Assembly (NCBI RefSeq): GCF_049331405.1 | Contig: NZ_CP186274.1 | Coordinates: 4,340,001-4,404,000, forward strand | Length of the DNA stretch: 64,000 nucleotides | Direction: 5' to 3' | DNA from: PoT sp049331405 | GTDB taxonomy: Bacteria; Planctomycetota; Planctomycetia; Isosphaerales; Isosphaeraceae | Part shown: piece by piece, positions 17,622 to 26,581 of the stretch | Position numbering within the stretch: position 1 is the stretch's first letter | Layout: each line of letters starts with the position of its first letter | Notes under the pieces: model-generated | The model's input: only the letters and a program-made list of their open reading frames with translations | Database searches by the model: none | What the model was told of the DNA's origin: nothing | Position numbers and translations under genes: made by a program

Positions 17622-19037
17622 CTACCTCGGCTCGACCGCCTGTCTCATGGATTCCCAGAGCGACTCGACGTGGGCTCGCTCCGTGGTCCCAGAGCCGATG
17701 GAGACGCGGACCATCCAGCGGCCATCAAGGGTTGCTGGAGTGAGATAGGCCTTGCCCGACGCGTTGATGCGGCCGACCCAATCGAGGGTATGACGGTCGA
17801 GGGCCTCGCCTTCGAGTCCTGCCGGTTCGTGACGCAGGCAGACGGTCTGCAAGGGGACCGGGGCCAGGACCCGCCAATCCGGCGAGGAACCTGCAACCTC
17901 TGCGAGCCAGCGGGCGTTGTCGATGTCGCGCCGAAGTCGGGCTCGCAAAGATTCGGCCCCCTCGGCGCGAAGCAGTGTCCAGAGCTTCAGGGCGCGGAAG
18001 CGGCGGCCGAGCGGGATGCTCCAGTCGCGGTAGTTCACCACGCGGCCATCGGCCGACGACTGGAGATAGCTGGGGTTGCTCGACATGATCCTGACGAGGT
18101 GCTGCGGATCGCGGACGTAATACAACGAACAGTCGAAGGCCACTCCCAGCCATTTGTGGGCATTGATGACGAGCGAGTCTGCCTCTTCGACCCCGTCCCA
18201 CATCCATCGGCATTCGGGAAGTATCATCGCCGAACCGGCCATTGCCGCATCGACATGCAGCCAGAGGTCGTGTGCTTTGGCGATACGGGCGATAGATCGG
18301 ATGGGGTCGATGGCCGTCGACATCGTCGTGCCCGTCGTCGCCACGATGGCACAAGGTTTCTTGCCGGCCTCGATGTCCTGCCGGATGAGGGCATCCAGGG
18401 CCTCGGGGTCCATCGCGTACGAAGCGTCGTGAGGGACCGTCCTGACGTTCTCGCGGCCGAAGTCGGCCAGGAGAGCGGCCTTCTCGACCGAACTGTGGGC
18501 CTGGCCCGAGGCGTAGACCACGAGCGGCTGGCGCTCGGCTTGCAAACCTCCCCGGGCGAGGCTGAAGTCCGACGCCTTCTCCCTTGCCGAAATCAGGGCG
18601 ACGAGCGTGCTGGTCGACGCAGTGTCCTGGATGACGCCGCTCCAGGCGTCCGACAGACCCACGAGGTCGCGAACCCAGCCGCAGACGACCTCTTCGAGTT
18701 CCGTCAGCGCGGGCGACGCCTGCCACGACAGCCCGACGACGCCGAGGCCTGTGCTGAGCAGGTCGCCCAGGACGCTCGCCGGCGAGGCGACCGCGGGGAA
18801 GTAGCCGAAGAAGCTCGGATGTTGCCAGTGCGTCAGCCCGTTCAGCAGCGTCTGCTCGACGTCATCGAGGATGGCGTCGAAACCCTCGGGATACTCGGGA
18901 GCCTTCGAGGGAATCCGGGCCTTGATCTCGCCGGGCTGCGTGCCGGCCATCACGTCGTGCTGCTCGATCGTCGCGCGATAGTCCGCGATCCAATCGATCA
19001 GACGATGCCCATGCTTGCGGAACTCTTCAGGGGTCAC
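17622..19037 (-). CDS. PLP-dependent aromatic-L-amino-acid decarboxylase family protein
   Basis: A 471-residue group II decarboxylase that likely removes CO2 from an aromatic amino acid to give the amine. Diagnostic features are the N-terminus MTPEEFRKHGHRLIDWIADY, the HWQHPSFFGYFPA segment, His181 in the SGQAHSSVEKA region that stacks on PLP, D263 in HVDAAMAG, and the Schiff-base lysine Lys295 in NAHKWLG. Length matches the family. The GTG start at 19037 is chosen because MTPEEF is the normal start and GAGGA lies upstream. It precedes the FAD/Rieske gene on the same strand by 183 bases, so co-transcription is possible. Substrate (tyrosine, DOPA, tryptophan or phenylalanine) cannot be told from sequence alone. 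Confidence 0.9.
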   Translation of the reverse strand: MTPEEFRKHGHRLIDWIADYRATIEQHDVMAGTQPGEIKARIPSKAPEYPEGFDAILDDVEQTLLNGLTHWQHPSFFGYFPAVASPASVLGDLLSTGLGVVGLSWQASPALTELEEVVCGWVRDLVGLSDAWSGVIQDTASTSTLVALISAREKASDFSLARGGLQAERQPLVVYASGQAHSSVEKAALLADFGRENVRTVPHDASYAMDPEALDALIRQDIEAGKKPCAIVATTGTTMSTAIDPIRSIARIAKAHDLWLHVDAAMAGSAMILPECRWMWDGVEEADSLVINAHKWLGVAFDCSLYYVRDPQHLVRIMSSNPSYLQSSADGRVVNYRDWSIPLGRRFRALKLWTLLRAEGAESLRARLRRDIDNARWLAEVAGSSPDWRVLAPVPLQTVCLRHEPAGLEGEALDRHTLDWVGRINASGKAYLTPATLDGRWMVRVSIGSGTTERAHVESLWESMRQAVEPR

Positions 19038-19489
19038 ACCAATCCTCGAACCTGGGGTCTTGAAAGCCTGCGAGGCTACGATCAGAGCCGACCCGGTTCA
19101 GGCTATCCACCCAGGGCGATGGCGGTCAAGAAATCGAGGTCCACACCCGCGTACAGCGATGAAGTCTTCCGTCCCCGATTTTCGCCTTCACTGGTGGGAA
19201 AGCTGGCGGGCAATTGAATTCAAATTCAATGGAACTCTCTTTGATTGAAAAGATGCAATCGAGGATTTCAAGAGATCGCGATCTTGTCCGCAATTACAAT
19301 CGAATCAAAACATCAACATGCTCAGTCAAAAGAATCATCATGGACAAACGACGCCAGGATATTCGGAGGTCGCTTCGAGCCGTGAGCGACGATGCCCTGA
19401 TTTGCTACGGGCGCCACAATGCGGGCAGATTTGCACTCGTCATCGTGTTTGGCCTCGCCGCCTTCGTGAGTGCAACGCAAATCACCCAA
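19038..19489. other. Intergenic region with likely decayed sequence
   Basis: About 450 bases between the decarboxylase start and the cyclase remnant. It is AT-richer than its neighbours. The plus frame from 19340 reads into the remnant but has no recognisable domain. Confidence 0.35.
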
Positions 19490-19795
19490 GGGGGAGACGG
19501 TCCTCTCGTCGTGTTCGACGTGAAACGAGCCGTCGAAGGTTCGCCCGACTACGGGGTCAGCGTCGCCGACATCGAGGCCTGGGAGCGCCGGCATGGTCCC
19601 CTGCCCCCCGGTGCATTCGTCGTGGCGAAGACGGGCTGGGAGGGACGACGGAAGGAGCCCGCGCGATACGTCAATCGCGACGAACAGTGCGTACTCCACT
19701 TCCCCGGTTTCTCGAGCAACGCCGCCGAATACCTGTCGATTCGGAAGGATATCCGGGGCGTTGGGATCGACACCCAGAGCACCGATCCTGGGCGA
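19490..19795 (+). pseudogene. Fragment of a cyclase-family (kynurenine formamidase-like) gene
   Basis: An in-frame stretch of about 100 codons matches the middle and later part of cyclase-family proteins: GPLVVFDVKRAVEGSPDYGVSV, DIEAWERRHGPLPPGAFVVAKTGWEG, then QCVLHFPGFSSNAAEYLSIRKDIRGVGIDTQSTDPG. The N-terminal metal-binding HxGTHxD half is missing, and in its place is an unrelated hydrophobic stretch. The sequence stops matching at about 19795, where a minus-strand YkgJ remnant begins. The fragment therefore looks decayed at both ends. The true family assignment rests on these motifs alone. Confidence 0.55.
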
Positions 19796-19868
19796 TGCAC
19801 ACGTGCTGCCAGCAGGCGCCGCAGTTCTCGCAGGATTCGATGATGGGAAGGTCTCGGGGTCGAGGCAT
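19790..19868 (-). pseudogene. 5' fragment of a YkgJ-like zinc/iron-chelating domain gene
   Basis: About 25 codons from ATG 19868 read MPRPRDLPIIESCENCGACWQHVC. The CxxCGAC cluster in an N-terminal SCENCGAC context is typical of YkgJ-type metal-chelating domain proteins, which are over 100 residues long. GAGGTG precedes the ATG as a ribosome-binding site. It starts 41 bases after the methyltransferase stop on the same strand, as in an operon. After about 19790 the frame is only the antisense of the cyclase fragment, so the gene is cut off. Confidence 0.5.
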
Positions 19869-19909
19869 GGGACGCACCTCGGTCAATCCTGGGCGGGTGC
19901 TCACGTTTC

Positions 19910-20857
19910 TCAAATCGACAGCAAACTCGCCGACGACTTGCGATACTGGAACGCCAGGACGACGTAGAGCCGCTCATGGAGCCGCCAGAACCAGGGGGCG
20001 GTCCTCTCTAGGCCCACGACCACGGAGTTCAGAATCGGATCCATGCGGAAGGTCGAGGCAATGGCCTCCGGATTGACGCCGTTGATGAACAGCCCATTCC
20101 GAATCAGGGCGGGCAAAAGGACTGCCAGGTCCGACTCTGCGGTCATCTTCAATGTCGGAGCAATGTCCGACGAGACGACATCGGTGATCAGCACGACTCG
20201 CCCACCGGGCTTGCAGAGTTCGGCCATCAGACGGAGATGACCGACGCGTATCGCCCGGACCACGTCCATGAACTGCGGGTGCTGCCTGCCTACGACCCGG
20301 AAGGCATTGCCGATGATCTGGCTGAGGAGGCACGTCGAAGCCACCACGTCATAGGGACCGCAGAGCGTCCGGGCGACTCGTTGCGAGGGCCACTCCGCAA
20401 GCGCAGCGATGTCCGATGCCGGAATTGACGCCTTCGATGACCAGCCGGATATCACATCGAGAATGCCCGTCAGATCCACACCTCCGATCGGCTGGATCGA
20501 GGTGCAGTGACTGAATTGCTGCTTCTCGACGCCACCGGTGAGGGCTGCGAAATCGAGGTCGACGAGGGCGATCGACTCATGCAGCTCCAGAAGTCTGCCT
20601 AAATCCAGATCATTGCAATTCCCTGCTCCCAACACGCAGAGACGCGACTCCTTCGGGCAACGATTTTCTCTCAGAAGGGACGTGACCCTGAAACGATGCC
20701 GAGAAAACCCCTCCCATTGACCGCGGCTGGCGGAATTATTGTCGGACTGCCATCGAATGAGGTCGTTGGAATGCAAGGGGTTACGACGGGAGAATCCCGA
20801 ACAGAAAGGTTTCTTAAAAACAGAGAAATGACTTGCGCAAATCCTAGGATCGACCAC
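19910..20857 (-). CDS. Putative SAM-dependent methyltransferase-like protein
   Basis: Up to 315 residues. A Rossmann-like segment is visible as RLCVLGAGNCNDLDLGRLLELHESIALVDLDFAAL, matching a motif I and acidic motif II of class I methyltransferases. Later segments GGRVVLITDVVSS and the Pro/Trp-rich C-terminus fit a small-molecule or lipid methyltransferase fold, but no substrate is evident. The open frame begins with a GTG at 20857, preceded by no good ribosome-binding site, and the first 50 residues look poorly conserved in character, so the true start is probably downstream. It is divergent from the ethylene-receptor-like sensor and is followed by the truncated YkgJ remnant. Confidence 0.55.
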   Translation of the reverse strand: MVDPRICASHFSVFKKPFCSGFSRRNPLHSNDLIRWQSDNNSASRGQWEGFSRHRFRVTSLLRENRCPKESRLCVLGAGNCNDLDLGRLLELHESIALVDLDFAALTGGVEKQQFSHCTSIQPIGGVDLTGILDVISGWSSKASIPASDIAALAEWPSQRVARTLCGPYDVVASTCLLSQIIGNAFRVVGRQHPQFMDVVRAIRVGHLRLMAELCKPGGRVVLITDVVSSDIAPTLKMTAESDLAVLLPALIRNGLFINGVNPEAIASTFRMDPILNSVVVGLERTAPWFWRLHERLYVVLAFQYRKSSASLLSI

Positions 20858-21445
20858 CCGATACCACGAGAATCGAAGATTTACGGCCGATTACTTGGCA
20901 AGTTTCATTTTGTCGTTCTAGCTTTGCTAAGGAATAGGTTGGGCAGTCGTTCCCCACGATCTCGCCTTTAAAATATGCATTAGACTGCTCAGGTCGCCTT
21001 TTTTCAGCGATATACCGCTACACAAGTCGACATGAGCTTCCAAACTTGGCATGGTTCAAATTCGTGCCGATACACTAAATAGCGAAAATAGGAAATTTAG
21101 GCAACAAAACAGGAATCGGAAAGGTTTGACAAACTGCGTCGACTGCACTAGATTTGCTAGCCTGAGTAGATGGCGAAGTCAGCTGCTAATTCCCTCACAT
21201 TGGAAATGATGCGCCAGCCGTTGGGCCCATCGAACCCACCCAAGAATATTGTAAGAAACTGAAGAAGGTTTCAACCGCGCACTCGAATCACGGGCATTTC
21301 ATGATACGGGACGTTGTTATCCAGTCCTGCGATCATTCAACGTCAACTTGGATCTGGCATGACTCCCATTGAGCACGCAACCTGCGCAGTACCGATGCTG
21401 TGCGGTCAGACGACGGGCGTCTCCAACTTGCGTGCATCGGGCCAG
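20858..21445. other. Divergent intergenic region, AT-rich
   Basis: 588 bases between the methyltransferase and sensor genes, markedly AT-richer from about 20980 to 21300. No gene or RNA recognised. It probably holds the divergent promoters. Confidence 0.4.
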
Positions 21446-23821
21446 ATGGGTTTCCTCTCGTGGCTCCTCGATACGAGTTCGTTCCCGAGGCGATGGTATT
21501 GCGGCAGTTGGACTCCGGCGCTGGGATGGCTGCACATCAGCTCAGACCTTGCAATCTTCGCGGCTTATATCTCGATCCCTCTGGCCCTCCTCTTCTTCCT
21601 GAAATGGCGACGGGATATCCCGTTCCCGCGAATTGTCATCCTCTTCAGTGCCTTCATTCTCTCGTGCGGAATTGGTCATGCCGTTGAAGCGTTGATCTTC
21701 TGGTTCCCCGCGTACAGATTCGCCGGCCTGTTGAAGGCCGTGACGGCGATCGTCTCGTGGGCGACGGTCTTAGCGACCATCAGGATCCTCCCTCAGGCCC
21801 TCAAGTTGCCGGATATCGCCCGCCTCAACCAGCAGTTGCAGCAGGAGGCGGATGACCGACTCCTCGCCGAGCACGACCTCCGGATTTTCCAGGCGGCCGT
21901 GGAGTACGCCAAGGACGCGATCCTCATCAGCGAGGTGGTCGACCCCGGGGGCTCTAGACCTCGGGTTGTCTACGTAAACCCGGCCTTCTACCGTACGACC
22001 GGGGAAGAGGCGTCTGACGTCGTCGGAAGCTCATCCCCCTTCCTGGATGTCACCGAACCGAGGCCGATCGACCCCAGTTTCGAAGTGACGCAGGTCGAAC
22101 ACCCCACGAGACTCGAGCGGCTCAACCACCGCGACGACGGCAGCTCCTACTGGGTCGAGCTGACCACCTGGCCCGTCGCCGACGAGTCCGGCCGTACAAC
22201 CCACTGGGTGACGATCCTCCACGACATCACGACGAGAAAACAGGCCGAGGAAGAGCGTCAACGACTCGCGGAAGCGGCCCTGCGACAGAGCCGGGAACAG
22301 TTGCAGGCGGTCGTCCAGGCGGCTCCCGTCATCCTCTTCTCCGTGGACAGCAGCGGAACCTTCACGCTGGCGGAGGGCCGCGGACTCTCACTCATCGACG
22401 CGAGCTCCGAAGTCGCTATCGGGCGCTCGGCCTTCGACGTCTTCCAGGATAGTCCGAAGATGGTCGCCGACCTCGAAATGGCCGTGGCGGGCGCGAGCTT
22501 CGAGGCCGACACCGTCGTTGCGGGTCGCACCTTCGAGTGTCGCTACACCCCCAAGTATCACGAAGACGGCGAGGTCTCCGGCTCGATCTGCGTGGCGACC
22601 GACATCACCGAGCGAATGCGGTCCGACAAGGAGATCCGCGACCTCAACGCCCGCCTCGAACAGAGGCTCAGGCGACTCTTCGCGCTCCGGCAGATCGACA
22701 TGACGATCTCCTCGAGCCTGGACCTCGGCCTGACGCTCGGCGTCGTCCTCGACCAGGTACTCGCGGAACTGCACTGCGACGGCGCGGCGGTCTTGCTGAA
22801 CAACCCGGCCGACCAGACCTTGAGCTATGCGGCCCGCAAGGGGTTCCGGAACCAGGTGAACACCCCGATCTATCTCCGCGCCGGCGAGGGTTTCGCCGGG
22901 CGAGCCGCAATCGAGCAATCCTTCGTGGGGATTGCGGACCTGGAAGAGTCGGACGAACGCGAATCCGCCCCCGAGTTCCTCGCGTCGGAGGGCTTCGTGG
23001 CCTACCACGCGTTCCCCCTGCTCGCACGCGGCCACGTCCGAGGCGTGCTGGAGGTCTACCACCGCAAGCCCTTCCTGCCCGATCGCGACTGGGTCGATTT
23101 CTTCGAGATCCTTGCCGGCCAGACGGCCATCGCCATCGACAACGCATCGCTATTCCGGGCCCTCCAGCGCTCCAACTCGAGCCTGGTCGCCGCCTACGAC
23201 GCGACCATCGAAGGCTGGGCCCACGCGCTCGACCTCCGCGACAAGGAGACCGAGGGGCACTCGCGGCGCGTCACGGAAATGACGATCCAGCTGGCAAGGG
23301 CCATGGGGCTCGACGACGACGAGATCGTCCAGATCCGTCGCGGGGCCTTGCTGCACGACATCGGCAAGCTCGGCATCCCCGACGCCATCCTGCTGAAGCC
23401 AGGCCCTCTAGACGACAACGAGCGGGAGATCATGCAGCGTCACCCGGTCTACGCCCACGAGTGGCTCTCGCCCGTCACCTTCTTGCGACCAGCCCTCGAT
23501 ATCCCCTACTGCCACCACGAGAAGTGGGACGGGACGGGCTACCCTCGCGGCATCAAGGGGCACGAGATTCCTCTCTCGGCCCGGATCTTCGCAGCCGTAG
23601 ACATCTGGGACGCCCTGCGGTCGGATCGACCCTATCGCCCGGCCTGGCCGGAAAGCCGCGTAGTCGAACACATCAAGTCGCTCTCGGGCTCGCACCTCGA
23701 CCCGCAAGTGGTCAAGGCGTTCCTCCACACCTTCGGGCTCGATAAGCCGAAGGAGCCCGTCATCCTCGTTGAAGGCCTGATCGTGGAAAGCAACGGAGAA
23801 TCGATCAACCTGGTAAATTGA
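21446..23821 (+). CDS. Ethylene-receptor-like membrane sensor with PAS, GAF and HD-GYP output
   Basis: A 791-residue membrane sensor. Residues 25-118 form three transmembrane helices like the ethylene-binding domain of plant ETR1. The ETR1 site residues D25, Y32, I35, P36, I62, C65 and H69 correspond here to D34, Y41, I44, P45, I71, C74 and H78 with identical spacing. PAS domains follow at about 145-262 and 285-392, a GAF domain at about 405-570, and a complete HD-GYP phosphodiesterase at about 585-765 (H637-D638, HHEKWDGTGYP). HD-GYP domains hydrolyse cyclic-di-GMP. The ATG at 21446 gives the usual MGFLSWLLDTSSFPRRWYC start; upstream starts (TTG 21314, ATG 21359) are less likely. Ethylene sensing is inferred. 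Confidence 0.9.
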   Translation: MGFLSWLLDTSSFPRRWYCGSWTPALGWLHISSDLAIFAAYISIPLALLFFLKWRRDIPFPRIVILFSAFILSCGIGHAVEALIFWFPAYRFAGLLKAVTAIVSWATVLATIRILPQALKLPDIARLNQQLQQEADDRLLAEHDLRIFQAAVEYAKDAILISEVVDPGGSRPRVVYVNPAFYRTTGEEASDVVGSSSPFLDVTEPRPIDPSFEVTQVEHPTRLERLNHRDDGSSYWVELTTWPVADESGRTTHWVTILHDITTRKQAEEERQRLAEAALRQSREQLQAVVQAAPVILFSVDSSGTFTLAEGRGLSLIDASSEVAIGRSAFDVFQDSPKMVADLEMAVAGASFEADTVVAGRTFECRYTPKYHEDGEVSGSICVATDITERMRSDKEIRDLNARLEQRLRRLFALRQIDMTISSSLDLGLTLGVVLDQVLAELHCDGAAVLLNNPADQTLSYAARKGFRNQVNTPIYLRAGEGFAGRAAIEQSFVGIADLEESDERESAPEFLASEGFVAYHAFPLLARGHVRGVLEVYHRKPFLPDRDWVDFFEILAGQTAIAIDNASLFRALQRSNSSLVAAYDATIEGWAHALDLRDKETEGHSRRVTEMTIQLARAMGLDDDEIVQIRRGALLHDIGKLGIPDAILLKPGPLDDNEREIMQRHPVYAHEWLSPVTFLRPALDIPYCHHEKWDGTGYPRGIKGHEIPLSARIFAAVDIWDALRSDRPYRPAWPESRVVEHIKSLSGSHLDPQVVKAFLHTFGLDKPKEPVILVEGLIVESNGESINLVN

Positions 23822-23996
23822 ACGATCGACCGCCATCCTGGATTGTTTCTTTTCCGTCTCATTCCTCTCGAGATCTCACCAGCACTCTTCAACGTCACGT
23901 GCGCCACGTTTTCGCAACGAGTACCGCTCGGCACATCAATCGCTGAGAAGTGTCTTGCCTCGTGCGAACATCGGCACCGAAACGAGGAGTGCAGGC

Positions 23997-24431
23997 ATGG
24001 ACCTCAAGTCATTGGCCCCCACAAAGCAGGCCCTCTCTCTGATCGAAGGCTTCAAGGCCTTCGCATTCAAGGGGAACGTTATCGACCTGGCGGTCGGCGT
24101 CATCATCGGCGGGGCGTTCGGCAAGCTTGTCTCGTCGATGGTGGACAACATCCTGATGCCCGTCGTCGGCGTGATCATGCCGGGCCAGAAAGGCTATGAG
24201 GGCTGGGTTGCCGTCGTCGGCGACAAGAAGATTCCTTATGGGAAATTCCTGGGAGACACGGTCAACTTCCTCATCGTGGCGATGGCCCTCTACCTCTTCG
24301 TGGTCAAGCTCATCGGCTGGATCACGGCCTATCACAAAGAGGAGACGGCCAAGCCGCCGACGAAGGAAGAAGCACTGCTCACCGAGATTCGCGACCTCTT
24401 GAAGAGCCAGAAGTCGACGCCCAGTCCCTGA
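23997..24431 (+). CDS. mscL: Large-conductance mechanosensitive channel MscL
   Basis: A 144-residue pore protein that opens under membrane tension to release solutes on osmotic downshock. The N-terminal segment FKAFAFKGNVIDLAVGVIIGGAFGKLVSSMVDNILMP is the conserved first helix. A periplasmic loop (PGQKGYEGWVAVVGDKKIPYG) follows, then the second helix GDTVNFLIVAMALYLFVVKLI and a charged C-terminal bundle. Length matches the family. ATG at 23997 follows an AACGAGGAGTGC site. It starts 175 bases after the sensor gene on the same strand and has its own good start, so it may be transcribed with it or alone. Confidence 0.95.
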   Translation: MDLKSLAPTKQALSLIEGFKAFAFKGNVIDLAVGVIIGGAFGKLVSSMVDNILMPVVGVIMPGQKGYEGWVAVVGDKKIPYGKFLGDTVNFLIVAMALYLFVVKLIGWITAYHKEETAKPPTKEEALLTEIRDLLKSQKSTPSP

Positions 24432-24469
24432 TGTTCGTCGACTCTCAGCAAGGCTCGGTTCGAAAGGTG

Positions 24470-24493
24470 GAGGTCCCGCCTCGACGGGACCTC
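24470..24493. terminator. Terminator-like hairpin between mscL and EF-hand gene
   Basis: GAGGTCCCG (24470-24478) pairs with CGGGACCTC (24485-24493) around a 6-base loop, between two convergent genes. It has a short A-run on one side and could serve both directions. Confidence 0.55.
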
Positions 24494-24543
24494 AAACCAT
24501 AGATCCGCACGGGCATGGCCTCGCGCGGATCGTCGCGCCTTCA

Positions 24544-25143
24544 TCAGTTGGTGACGCGTTCGGCCTTCTTCCCGAAAGGCCGCTTCATCGAGATAGGAGT
24601 GGCGGTGTCCGAGGTGAGGTTCGTCTGGTGGAACTCGGTCAGGCGAGACGGGGGCGGCGGGGCCATGATGGAGACGCGGACGAGGCGGGTGAGGGTGCGG
24701 AAGTCGATCGAATCGGAGTCGGACGGCTGCGTGTTCGCATCGCGGACATTCTTCGAGGCGGCGAGCGCAGCTTCTTGTGGAGAGAGCCGGCCGTCGCGGT
24801 CGGTGTCGGCGACCTCCATGATCCGGCGCACGATCTGGACGTCGAAGCTCGAATGCGGCGTCCGACGGGCGTGCTGCTGGTACGACGCAGGGGCGATGTT
24901 CTTGAACGTGGCGAGATCGCGTGCATACCGCTCCAGCCCGACCCCGATGACGGTGGCGAAGGCCATTGCGAAGATCATGACCCCCGTCAAGACGACCTGC
25001 GGATCCGAGACCTTCTTGCTGACGAAGAAGTAGATTTGCGAGAGGACCAAAGCACCTGCCAGGGCGGCAAAAAGGGCCATCACCAAGTGCTGCGGCGACT
25101 TGTCAACCAATGACTCATACAGCGAATTCAGAAAAACCGTCAT
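24544..25143 (-). CDS. Membrane protein with an EF-hand calcium-binding motif
   Basis: A 199-residue protein. Two hydrophobic helices lie at about 19-41 and 50-70 (HLVMALFAALAGALVLSQIYFF; VVLTGVMIFAMAFATVIGVGL). Residues 113-124 are an EF-hand loop, DTDRDGRLSPQE, with acidic or hydroxyl ligands at the expected positions and Glu at 12. The C-terminal 50 residues are Pro/Ser-rich and probably disordered. A single loop would bind calcium weakly unless it pairs with another. The ATG at 25143 is chosen because the upstream in-frame extension lacks a ribosome-binding site and is Arg-rich. It converges on mscL. Function unknown. Confidence 0.65.
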   Translation of the reverse strand: MTVFLNSLYESLVDKSPQHLVMALFAALAGALVLSQIYFFVSKKVSDPQVVLTGVMIFAMAFATVIGVGLERYARDLATFKNIAPASYQQHARRTPHSSFDVQIVRRIMEVADTDRDGRLSPQEAALAASKNVRDANTQPSDSDSIDFRTLTRLVRVSIMAPPPPSRLTEFHQTNLTSDTATPISMKRPFGKKAERVTN

Positions 25144-25648
25144 CTCGGGTCTCCGGGTGTTTCCCTGCAGTCGAACGGGCTCGACCCAAATCCTTCGCCA
25201 CTCCCAAAGAAGCGACGATCGGAACCTCCTCGGGAGGATACTCAAACATGCCCGTTACTTACGCCTCGCGGTCTCTCGCCTGGCGGCGGTTGCGACGATG
25301 AGCACGAACTCCCCTAATCTCATCGTATATGGCAGGGCAACCGCGTCGCGCGAGATTGTCGATCATTCTGGACCGGCAAACCTGGTGGGTGTGACCTCCT
25401 GCTCGGCCCCTCCATGATTCCCTTCGGAATTCAGCGGCGAGAGTTACCATGCATGCCCTGTCATTTCAAAATCCGCCAGGAATCCTCCCACTACGTTGCC
25501 GAAACACGCCTCGATGATGCCTTGACGTGCCGCAAATCCCCCACGACAATTGTCCAAGACGATCGGTGGCCCGCTTCCGTTCGGGCCATTTCAAGTTGCC
25601 GGAATCACATCTCTGTCCGGCCATTGATCGCAGATCCGGAGGATTGCC
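25144..25648. other. Divergent intergenic region
   Basis: 505 bases between the EF-hand gene and the small membrane protein gene. No credible ORF or RNA gene. Promoters for both directions are expected here but were not resolved. Confidence 0.4.
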
Positions 25649-25993
25649 ATGACAGATTCGCGTATCCAAGCGGCCGAACCCCGACGGACGTCCTGGCTCG
25701 GCGGGGTGAAGCTCTGGCACCTGGGCCTCCTGGTCGCCTACGTCGCGGTCGCCATCCAGCAGGTGCAGGCACAGAGGGTCAGCGACCCTCTCCTGATCGG
25801 CCTCGCCGCCGTCGGTTTCCTTGGTTACGCCGTGATCGGCGTCGTCGCCTGGAAGATTGCCTCAGCTTACGCGGATCGAATCGGCGCGGTGCGGGCAACC
25901 TCGCTCTACTTCACCTTCATGGCCGGGCTGTTCCTCCTCGCCACGGTGATCTATGTGTGCCTGGAATATGCACACACGCTCAACTATTTCTGA
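25649..25993 (+). CDS. Small membrane protein, unknown function
   Basis: A 114-residue protein with three predicted hydrophobic segments at about 22-40 (KLWHLGLLVAYVAVAIQQV), 47-68 (LLIGLAAVGFLGYAVIGVVAW) and 85-107 (LYFTFMAGLFLLATVIYVCLEYA). The N-terminus is soluble and polar. No catalytic motif is visible. A CGGAGG site at 25637-25642 precedes the ATG at 25649, supporting a real gene. The ABM gene follows on the same strand after about 140 bases. I do not recognise a family. Confidence 0.65.
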   Translation: MTDSRIQAAEPRRTSWLGGVKLWHLGLLVAYVAVAIQQVQAQRVSDPLLIGLAAVGFLGYAVIGVVAWKIASAYADRIGAVRATSLYFTFMAGLFLLATVIYVCLEYAHTLNYF

Positions 25994-26135
25994 AAGCCTG
26001 AGAACGACCGCGGGTGGTGGGGTTTGGATTGAGAACGCGTGCGTCCGAAGTTCCCGGATACAAACGCCGCGGCGGGGCGAGTATAGTGGCTCTCGTTTCC
26101 CCGGATCGAACCACCCGAGAGCCCTTGCAAGCGTC

Positions 26136-26444
26136 ATGATTCACGTCATCGCCACCATCGAGTTGCATCCAGGACAACGCGAAAACTTCCTGGCCGAATT
26201 CCGCAAGCTCATCCCGCACGTGCATGCGGAAGAGGGATGCCTCGAGTACGGCCCGACCGTCGACGAGGCCACCGACATCGGTGCGCAGGAAGGCCCCCGC
26301 GCCGATGTCGTGACGGTGGTGGAGAAGTGGGAGAGCGTCGAACACCTCAAGGCCCACCTCGTCGCCCCGCACATGGAAGCCTATCGCCCGGCCGTGAAGG
26401 ACATGGTCATCAAGACGGTCCTACAAATTCTCAAGCCTGCATGA
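26136..26444 (+). CDS. Antibiotic biosynthesis monooxygenase (ABM) family protein
   Basis: A 102-residue dimeric ABM-fold protein, a family that includes quinol and small aromatic monooxygenases and heme-degrading enzymes. The sequence shows the fold: strand MIHVIATIELHPGQRENFLAEFRKLIPHV, then EEGCLEYGPTVD and a VVTVVEKWESVEHLKAHLVAPHMEAYRPAV segment. The EKWES...HL..PH pattern is the family signature. Length fits. ATG at 26136 lacks a strong ribosome-binding site. A short gap separates it from the Gfo/Idh/MocA gene. No cofactor motif is expected in this family, so the substrate is unknown. Confidence 0.85.
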   Translation: MIHVIATIELHPGQRENFLAEFRKLIPHVHAEEGCLEYGPTVDEATDIGAQEGPRADVVTVVEKWESVEHLKAHLVAPHMEAYRPAVKDMVIKTVLQILKPA

Positions 26445-26581
26445 CATGATAGCCCGGGCGGGTCGCATGGCGTCACCGCGACGCGATACTATGCGATCCG
26501 CCCTGGCGTTTCCCGGCACCTTGCCCCGCCCTCCGAACGACTTAAACAACCCCATCAGGCCTCAGCCAAGGACACAACCGG

